Assembly (NCBI GenBank): GCA_021108395.1
Contig: JAIOQZ010000032.1
Coordinates: forward strand, 124,001-188,000
Source of the DNA: Candidatus Cloacimonadota bacterium
GTDB lineage: Bacteria; Cloacimonadota; Cloacimonadia; Cloacimonadales; JAIOQZ01
Length of the DNA: 64,000 nt
Reading direction: 5' to 3'
A program made the position numbers and the translations under genes. The notes under the pieces were generated by a model. It was not told the origin of the DNA and searched no databases. It saw only the letters and a program-made list of their open reading frames with translations. The number at the start of each line of letters is the position of its first letter. The first letter of the stretch is position 1. Positions 59,084 to 64,000 of the stretch are shown piece after piece.

Positions 59084-60811
59084 TTACTTCAGCAGCAGGC
59101 ATTTGCCGGTGGTTCTTTCGCCGTTCACGCTCAGTTCATAGATGTATATGCCCGAGCTTGCCGACTCGCCGTTTTGGTCACTCCCGTTCCACTGTGCAGT
59201 GTGCTGCCCAGCCTGCAAACGCCCGCGTAGCAGTGTCTGCACGCGCTGCCCGGCGACGTTGAACACCGTCAGTTCAATGTCACCGGCCGTGTGCAAGGTG
59301 AACGAGATGGTTGTGTCGGGATTAAACGGGTTGGGGTAGCAGCGCAGGCCAACCATGCTCTGCGGGGCGCTCGCCTCGTCGATGGCGGTGTAGTCGGTTG
59401 CGATGCTCACCTCGATGTTCGAACCCGCCGGCAGGTCGGCGCTCACATAGCACACGTTAAACTGACCGCTTCTGTCCACCTGAAGCAACTCGCCGCCGGA
59501 GAGCGTGTAGCCGTGGTCGCCGGCAGGCATGATGAATTTGATCCTGGCATCGGTGAAGCTCTGGCTGTAGAGGTTGACGATGACGGCTGTAACCGAATCC
59601 GCTACCCCGCTGTTCGAGGGCAGGTAGTCAATCTCGAGACGCTGGCCTTCCGCGCCGGCGTACATCGTATTATGCGGCTGTAGGACGTTGTCGTTCACGC
59701 TGATGAGCCGGAAGGCGCGGTTGCCGTCACATACGCTTTCGGTTGCCAGATCGTAGGGCTGGGTGTATATACTGCCGGAGTTACTGTGAATGTGCCCCCA
59801 CAGGCCCATCTCGATGCCCAGTTGCTGTAGGTCTATCTGGTTGTCGAAATCGTAATGATAGAACAACACGCGGCTCGTGGCCTCTATGTGAAGCTCGAGC
59901 TGCTCTTGCAACCACAGCATCTGTAGATTGGTGAAGCTCTCACCGCCGTAGATGTTGTAGCGAAAGTCATCGTAGTTGATGTAAGCTTCCATTCCCAGGA
60001 AAACGATGGCGTCATATTCGAAGCTGTAGTTCTGGGTGTAATATGGATCGGCGGGGGGCGGGTCATCCAGCCGGGGCCAGCCGAAGAACTTCCACCAGTT
60101 GTAACGGGCGGTTCCGTCGGGTTCCGGTGTCGCGTCCCAGCCGCCGACATCGTGATTGCCGGCGACGATGTACACCGGCACCTCGAATTCTGCGAGCAGT
60201 CGTTTCGCCCGCGTGAAGTATCGCCGGTTCTGGAAATCCTCGAGCTCGCCCTCGTTGACCACGTCTCCGGTAAACAGCACGAACTCCGGGTGTATCAGGT
60301 TGATGTCACGGATTACCTCGCGCAGGTCATCAACTTCGGTCGAGTCGGTCAGCGATTCAGGCTCATAATAGTAATAATGTGTGGGTAGATGCGTGTCGGT
60401 GAGGTGCACGAAGGTGTAATCGGTTTTGTATTCCGGCACGAGGTGAACCGCGTTTTTCTCGGTGTCCGGTTCGATGCCCTCAGCCGAGACGCGTAAATCG
60501 TATAGCTCATAGAGGCCGGGGGTAGGGGACTGCACCTCGATGAACCAGCGCTCGAAATCGGCGTCGTGATACTGGGAAACGAGCGTGAGCGGCAGGGTGA
60601 CGCCTTCATGAACGAGCTGGGCCGACCAGTCCTGTGTAGCGGCAGGCGCGTTGCATTCGATGATGAAGCTTTGCCCCGGCGTAACGATCTGCGGTACGCT
60701 GAGCAACGGGCGCTGAATGACGGTGAGGGTGTCACCGATGGGCATTTGGGCGGTCAGCAAGCCAGCAAAGCAGACCAACAAGGTGATAGCGCAGCATCTG
60801 AAATATCTCAT
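59084..60811 (-). CDS. Secreted metallophosphoesterase with C-terminal sorting-like (FlgD-type) domain
   Basis: 575 residues. Signal peptide (about 1-21). N-terminal Ig-like region (about 30-130) and a calcineurin-like phosphoesterase (about 135-370) with metal motifs LTDTHLP, FTGDVVNEG, VAGNHDVGG and WGHIHSNS. After a beta domain, the C-terminal 85 residues (YPNPFNPDTTISF ... GQRVQTLLRG ... GIYIYELSVNG) match the T9SS type-A/FlgD-like Ig module common in FCB phyla. Not followed by sorting genes here. No Shine-Dalgarno precedes the ATG; see promoter at 60817. Confidence 0.88.
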   Translation of the reverse strand: MRYFRCCAITLLVCFAGLLTAQMPIGDTLTVIQRPLLSVPQIVTPGQSFIIECNAPAATQDWSAQLVHEGVTLPLTLVSQYHDADFERWFIEVQSPTPGLYELYDLRVSAEGIEPDTEKNAVHLVPEYKTDYTFVHLTDTHLPTHYYYYEPESLTDSTEVDDLREVIRDINLIHPEFVLFTGDVVNEGELEDFQNRRYFTRAKRLLAEFEVPVYIVAGNHDVGGWDATPEPDGTARYNWWKFFGWPRLDDPPPADPYYTQNYSFEYDAIVFLGMEAYINYDDFRYNIYGGESFTNLQMLWLQEQLELHIEATSRVLFYHYDFDNQIDLQQLGIEMGLWGHIHSNSGSIYTQPYDLATESVCDGNRAFRLISVNDNVLQPHNTMYAGAEGQRLEIDYLPSNSGVADSVTAVIVNLYSQSFTDARIKFIMPAGDHGYTLSGGELLQVDRSGQFNVCYVSADLPAGSNIEVSIATDYTAIDEASAPQSMVGLRCYPNPFNPDTTISFTLHTAGDIELTVFNVAGQRVQTLLRGRLQAGQHTAQWNGSDQNGESASSGIYIYELSVNGERTTGKCLLLK

Positions 60812-60816
60812 AGTCT

Positions 60817-60845
60817 AGTAGGTCGCGCAGGTAGATAGGTGTCAA
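60817..60845 (-). promoter_or_regulatory. Candidate promoter, possibly giving a leaderless mRNA
   Basis: Minus strand: TTGACA (60845-60840), 17-bp spacer, CCTACT (60822-60817), then only 5 nt to the ATG at 60811. An inverted repeat GTGTC-GCGAT-GACAC lies 12 nt upstream of the -35 box (60857-60871). Confidence 0.4.
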
Positions 60846-60904
60846 TGAATTAATGTGTGTCGCGATGACACTTGCGTTACGGGTGAAGGAAAGGAGGTGC
60901 CTAA

Positions 60905-61009
60905 ATGACTCAGGTGTCGTGGTTACAGAGTTTTCAAACGCTGAACGACACTTCTATCAATAACGTCATTGATGAACTGATTGCAATTCGTAATTCTGAT
61001 ATACTGTGA
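60905..61009 (+). CDS. Possible 34-residue small protein
   Basis: ATG at 60905 preceded by AAGGAGGTG (7-nt spacing), one of the best Shine-Dalgarno sites in the window. Encodes 34 residues starting MTQVSWLQSF and ending AIRNSDIL, with an amphipathic look. It overlaps the 3' end of the convergent HATPase-DUF4325 gene by 87 nt. It has no family I know. It may be a chance frame; its main support is the ribosome-binding site. Confidence 0.3.
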   Translation: MTQVSWLQSFQTLNDTSINNVIDELIAIRNSDIL

Positions 61010-62161
61010 AAAACGTGAGAAACCGATGTTTGAGATTAGCTTGCCAATCAATTCGTCGGCAAATGAAGAAGAGATTACGCTGATATTGCTGAAATCGACT
61101 TCAATTGGTTTATCGGTCTCAATTAATATATTGTGGATTTCATTTCTGAGCATGGCCCCTGACTGTCGAGTTCCTGTACCTCCTTGCTTCTCTGCCAGTT
61201 TGAACAGAATTGCGCCGGATCCGTTTTCGAGAAGTTCCATGCGGGATTGAAACGGTGGAGTGTAGATAGTGGATTGTTTCCACGGCAGAACAATTTCTTT
61301 GTCAATATCGAGCTGGAAGTCAACAGTAGTGTTCCTGTGCTTCTTATTATAGGACAATATTGGTATGTTACTAGAGGTGTGAGCTTTACCGCGCACAAAG
61401 AAATATGTTGCGGAATCCGAAATAATGGACAGTCTGCCCTCATTATTCACTACAATTTGATGCATACCCCATAACCCGTTTCCCTGACCGATGTTCTTAT
61501 CTCGAGTAACTCCCTCCTGAATGCTTGATGTGATCGCATCGACAGGACTGGATGGGGGAATATTGCTTCGGCGTAGCGACTCATAGATACCGATTCCATA
61601 GTCGAAAACGCAGAAGGCGACATGCTTTGCCGAAGTGTGTACCTGGCACATGACAAAACCACGATCCACTTCCGAGTGTTGAATGACGTTGTCCATAACT
61701 TCATTCATCGACCATTCAAGGCTGTCAAGCGCGCCACGCGCAAATGAACCTGACTGTGCAATACTGGTGATCAGTTTAGTGACAAGAAAGTTAATATCAT
61801 TCGAGTCAGTGAATTCCCACACCTTGTTCATAACATGTGCGGTTGGGATTGCAGATGAATTGAATCGCAGAGGATTCAGGATGATATTGTCTTCAACAAG
61901 GGGATGATTGGTTATTTCAATGTCAAGTCCGTCGCGCTTCAAGCACTCAACGATACCAGTAATGGGCACACAAGCATTAGGAAAGTACTTATCTGGTTTA
62001 TCAATAGCAATTGTTAACCGACGCGATTTAATTGACCTAAAGCAACTCAAAGCAGTAATAAAATCACTAACTACTTGGGAGTGATTCAGATTATGAAGAG
62101 TAATCGTTGAGTATTTTGTAGTGACATTAGCATTCTTTTTATTAAACGATGTCGTGTGCAT
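60923..62161 (-). CDS. Single-chain HATPase (anti-sigma-kinase-like) fused to STAS-like DUF4325
   Basis: 412 residues. An N-terminal domain of about 140 residues with no recognised family is followed by a GHKL ATPase (about 145-260): N-box SLEWSMNEVMDNVIQHS (Glu154, Asn158), DYGIGI (187-192) and glycine loop GQGNGLWGM (226-234). The C-terminal DUF4325 (about 317-410), a STAS-like domain, has VDFSNISVISSSFADELIGKL with candidate phospho-acceptor serines. This fuses an SpoIIAB-like kinase and its SpoIIAA-like substrate. AT-rich (about 35% GC in a sampled row), directly downstream of tRNA-Val, with AGGA before ATG 62161; the frame through the tRNA to 62284 is not coding. Likely horizontally acquired. 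Confidence 0.82.
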   Translation of the reverse strand: MHTTSFNKKNANVTTKYSTITLHNLNHSQVVSDFITALSCFRSIKSRRLTIAIDKPDKYFPNACVPITGIVECLKRDGLDIEITNHPLVEDNIILNPLRFNSSAIPTAHVMNKVWEFTDSNDINFLVTKLITSIAQSGSFARGALDSLEWSMNEVMDNVIQHSEVDRGFVMCQVHTSAKHVAFCVFDYGIGIYESLRRSNIPPSSPVDAITSSIQEGVTRDKNIGQGNGLWGMHQIVVNNEGRLSIISDSATYFFVRGKAHTSSNIPILSYNKKHRNTTVDFQLDIDKEIVLPWKQSTIYTPPFQSRMELLENGSGAILFKLAEKQGGTGTRQSGAMLRNEIHNILIETDKPIEVDFSNISVISSSFADELIGKLISNIGFSRFSQYIRITNCNQFINDVIDRSVVQRLKTL

Positions 62162-62177
62162 AATATCCTCAATAAAA

Positions 62178-62253
62178 TGGTGGGCGCTGAGGGACTTGAA
62201 CCCCCGACCACCTGCGTGTAAAGCAGGGGCTCTTCCAACTGAGCTAAACGCCC
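62178..62253 (-). tRNA. tRNA-Val (TAC)
   Basis: Complete cloverleaf: acceptor GGGCGTT/AGCGCCC (one G-T pair), anticodon stem CCTGC/GCAGG holding TTTACAC with anticodon TAC, T-arm with TTCAAGT loop, discriminator A and encoded CCA (62180-62178). Lies 36 nt after tRNA-Pro and 16 nt before the HATPase-DUF4325 gene. Confidence 0.95.
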
Positions 62254-62289
62254 ACACTATGTGTAATACATCTGCGACATTCACAAAAT

Positions 62290-62367
62290 TGGTCGGGGTG
62301 AGAGGATTTGAACCTCCGACTCCTGGTTCCCAAAACCAGTGCGCTAACCGGGCTGCGCTACACCCCG
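62290..62367 (-). tRNA. tRNA-Pro (TGG)
   Basis: Complete cloverleaf: acceptor CGGGGTG/CACCCCG, anticodon stem CTGGT/ACCAG with loop TTTGGGA and anticodon TGG, T-arm with TTCAAAT loop, encoded CCA at 62292-62290. First tRNA of the Pro-Val pair. Confidence 0.95.
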
Positions 62368-62375
62368 AACACGGG

Positions 62376-62405
62376 CAAACTTCCGTTTGTAGTCACAGGT
62401 GTCAA
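62376..62405 (-). promoter_or_regulatory. Promoter of the tRNA-Pro/Val pair
   Basis: Minus strand: TTGACA (62405-62400), 16-bp spacer, GAAGTTTG (62383-62376), close to TAnnTTTG. The tRNA 5' end is 9 nt downstream of this element, so transcription would start almost at the mature end. Confidence 0.55.
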
Positions 62406-62459
62406 GGTTTTCCGCGCAACCCTGTCGTCAGGCCGAGGTGGCCGTGTATCTGCTCAGGC

Positions 62460-62669
62460 TTACAGAAGCTGTTTTGCGCGTGCTTGTTGGTTCGGCGCCA
62501 AATCGGCAGGCACGGCGCTCCTTCCCAATTTCTTGAAAACCATGTAGCGGGCGCAATTATCGAAATCACCATGGCAGTACTTTTTCTTCAGCATGTTTTT
62601 CACAGCTTCCAGGCCTTTCATCCTGTCATTGAAAAATGGGCATCCGGTTACTAAGCTACAGTCAGGCAT
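62460..62669 (-). CDS. Small Cys-containing protein
   Basis: 69 residues. Begins MPDCSLVTGCPFFNDRM and continues KKKYCHGDFDNCARYMVFKKLG, four cysteines spaced in two pairs (C4/C10 and C32/C39), then VPADLAPNQ. I recall the same short sequence pattern as an unannotated protein in several anaerobic FCB and deltaproteobacterial genomes; function unknown, metal or Fe-S binding possible. AGGAGG 6 nt before ATG. Stands alone, upstream of the tRNA pair. Confidence 0.75.
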   Translation of the reverse strand: MPDCSLVTGCPFFNDRMKGLEAVKNMLKKKYCHGDFDNCARYMVFKKLGRSAVPADLAPNQQARAKQLL

Positions 62670-62768
62670 AACATCCTCCTAAGAATTTCCAAGAAGATAT
62701 TTCAAAAAATGACATATGTCAAGATATTACGAAAAGGAGCAGAACGAGGCTGGGTGATTTGAATGAAA

Positions 62769-62791
62769 AACCCCGCCGGAACAGCGGGGTT
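62769..62791 (-). terminator. Terminator of bamA
   Basis: Minus strand: AACCCCGC and GCGGGGTT form an 8-bp stem with a 7-nt loop, followed by TTTCATTC. It lies 22 nt past the bamA stop. Confidence 0.8.
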
Positions 62792-62813
62792 GAAGACGGT
62801 GTAATTCCCTGGC

Positions 62814-64000
62814 TTAGAACGTGGTACCGAACTGGAAGTGCGGCTCCCACTGGTTGGCGTCAAAGTTGTGCGCGTAGTCGAAACCGATGAGCCCGAAGGG
62901 GCTGCGCACACGAAGCCCGAGGCCGGCGCCCTTCTTCATCTTCCAGAAATTGAACTCGGTGAGATCGTCGTAGCTGTCGCCGGTGTCGAAGAACAGCAGG
63001 CCGATGATCTGATCGCCGGCGATTGGGAAGGCATATTCGGATGACATGATGACAGCGCGGTGCCCGCCGTCATCGGGGCCTATCGAGTGGTCGGGATAAC
63101 CGCGAACGCCCTCCACGCCGGTACCGCCGAGGTAAAAGCGCTCTTCCGGCGGGACGAGGTCGCTGCGACCGTAGGCGGTTACGTAACTATAGCGCACTTT
63201 GGTGCGCAGTACGAGTTTCCAGAAGGTCTTGATGAACCAGCGCATTTCACCGATAACCTTGTAGTAGTCGAAGTCGCCGCCGAGGATACCACCGGCGATT
63301 TCCTGATAGATCGTGAATTGCGAACCGGCAGTGGGGTAGAAGACGTTGTCGCGGCTGTCGCGAGAAAAGGTCAGATAGGCCGAGCTGTTATGCTGCCATT
63401 TCAGCCCGTCGAGCTCGGTGATATAATCGGAAGCGTCGTCGTTGCTGTTCTGAATCTCGTATTTCTTGGCGCTGTATGAGTAGCCCAGAATGAATTTGGC
63501 GTAGTTGAGGAAGTGAACGCTGCGTCCTGCACGCACCGAGCCGCCAGTGGACAGAACCTGGTAGTTGTAGCTGTCCCACTCCTTCTTCGTGTGGAACACG
63601 CTGAAACCGGACGAGATATTCGAGTCGAGGAAGTAGGGATTGTTGAAGTCGAACTCGAAGTTGTTGGTACTGCCGCCGAATTCCCAGGAAAGTCCGGCGC
63701 GCATGGCGCTGCCAAAGAGGTTGTTCTGGCTGATCGAGAACTGACCGACGAAGCTGTCCTGCGTGTTGTAGCCAATGCCGCCATTGGCCGAACCAGAGGT
63801 CTTGTCGTTCACATGGATGACGAGATCGACATCGCCGTTGGCATTGATGGGCTGGATGTCGGGATAGAGGTCGGGCTCGAAGAAGCCGAGGTTGTAGATG
63901 TTCTGCTGCGACTTCATCACCAGCGACTGACGGAAGTAATCGCCAGGGTGGATGATGATCTGACGTCGCAGAATCTTCTCTCTCGTGCGGCGGTTGCCCT
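62814..64000 (-). CDS. bamA: BamA/Omp85 outer-membrane assembly factor, 3' part
   Basis: 395 C-terminal residues; the 5' part lies beyond the window. Seen: the end of the last POTRA domain (HPGDYFRQSLVMKSQQNIYNLG), then the 16-stranded barrel with GGIGYNTQDSFVGQFSISQNNLFG, the Omp85 lid-loop motif VRGYPD, the signature GLGLRVRSPFGLIGFDYAHNF, and a terminal Phe (QFGTTF). Inserts beta-barrels into the outer membrane, including presumably the barrel at 5014. Transcribed on the minus strand into the terminator at 62769. Confidence 0.93.
   Translation of the reverse strand, partial: GNRRTREKILRRQIIIHPGDYFRQSLVMKSQQNIYNLGFFEPDLYPDIQPINANGDVDLVIHVNDKTSGSANGGIGYNTQDSFVGQFSISQNNLFGSAMRAGLSWEFGGSTNNFEFDFNNPYFLDSNISSGFSVFHTKKEWDSYNYQVLSTGGSVRAGRSVHFLNYAKFILGYSYSAKKYEIQNSNDDASDYITELDGLKWQHNSSAYLTFSRDSRDNVFYPTAGSQFTIYQEIAGGILGGDFDYYKVIGEMRWFIKTFWKLVLRTKVRYSYVTAYGRSDLVPPEERFYLGGTGVEGVRGYPDHSIGPDDGGHRAVIMSSEYAFPIAGDQIIGLLFFDTGDSYDDLTEFNFWKMKKGAGLGLRVRSPFGLIGFDYAHNFDANQWEPHFQFGTTF

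Noticed and set aside
62162-62284. Upstream extension of the HATPase-DUF4325 frame
   Set aside because: It reads through the complete tRNA-Val gene; the ATG at 62161 with AGGA upstream is the sensible start.

Overview
The window comes from a Gram-negative, GC-rich bacterium. BamA, several lipobox lipoproteins and an outer-membrane-type beta-barrel show the outer membrane. A gliding-type GldA/GldF/GldG transporter, a C-terminal sorting-like module with a YPNPFNP motif on a secreted phosphoesterase, and three candidate promoters combining TTGACA with a TAnnTTTG-like -10 point to the FCB assemblage, more likely an uncultured anaerobic lineage than a classical Bacteroidota. Ferredoxin-containing MinD ATPases, a NifX-like protein and a CoA-disulfide/persulfide reductase fit anaerobic, sulfur- and iron-rich metabolism. 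The taxonomic placement is inference. There are no rRNAs, CRISPR arrays or recognisable transposases. Three tRNAs are present (Asn, Pro, Val).

Layout. 1-7 kb: a THUMP methyltransferase, a GT-B-like hypothetical, then an envelope operon (TPR protein, plug-less TonB-receptor-like barrel, PASTA lipoprotein). 7-8 kb: an AT-rich island with an Mrr-type restriction enzyme. 8-12 kb (minus): a tightly overlapped carbamoyltransferase - RmuC - PLP enzyme operon. 12.3-17.8 kb: a five-gene operon joining an HlyD-type adaptor lipoprotein to GldA/F/G and a DUF4340 protein. 18-25 kb: a DUF302 protein, tRNA-Asn with a duplicated terminator, and a 2045-residue hybrid kinase with two sensor modules, eight PAS domains and a receiver. 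25-30.5 kb: DUF3795, CoA-disulfide/persulfide reductase with rhodanese domain, and the DUF134 - DUF5320 - MinD/Fd - MinD/Fd - NifX cluster. 30.6-35 kb: a 1457-residue secreted protein in which three LamG domains appear nested inside three repeats. 35-39.5 kb (minus): a phosphorelay of receiver-kinase, receiver and a CheA-like protein with a triplicated unknown module. 39.7-47.5 kb: DUF1232, a lipoprotein, then the tilS-hpt-ftsH-hslV-hslU operon. 47.6-57.2 kb (minus): two S41 proteases, tmk, nadB, rimI, a lytic transglycosylase, rfbB and a PilZ protein. 57.3-64 kb (minus): a secreted hypothetical, TrmO, a metallophosphoesterase, an AT-rich HATPase-DUF4325 fusion next to two tRNAs, a small Cys protein and the 3' part of bamA.

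Main themes are envelope biogenesis, protein quality control and signalling. The least explained pieces are: (i) a three-hairpin structured element present twice (47575 and 58500), whose stems differ by compensating changes; (ii) a 44-bp promoter/operator cassette copied upstream of two genes at the same distance; (iii) the nested, compositionally mosaic LamG protein; (iv) the CheA-like protein with a triplicated domain; (v) the adaptor + Gld-type exporter operon; and (vi) the single-chain kinase/STAS-like switch protein. Long antisense reading frames across several GC-rich genes are treated as shadows.
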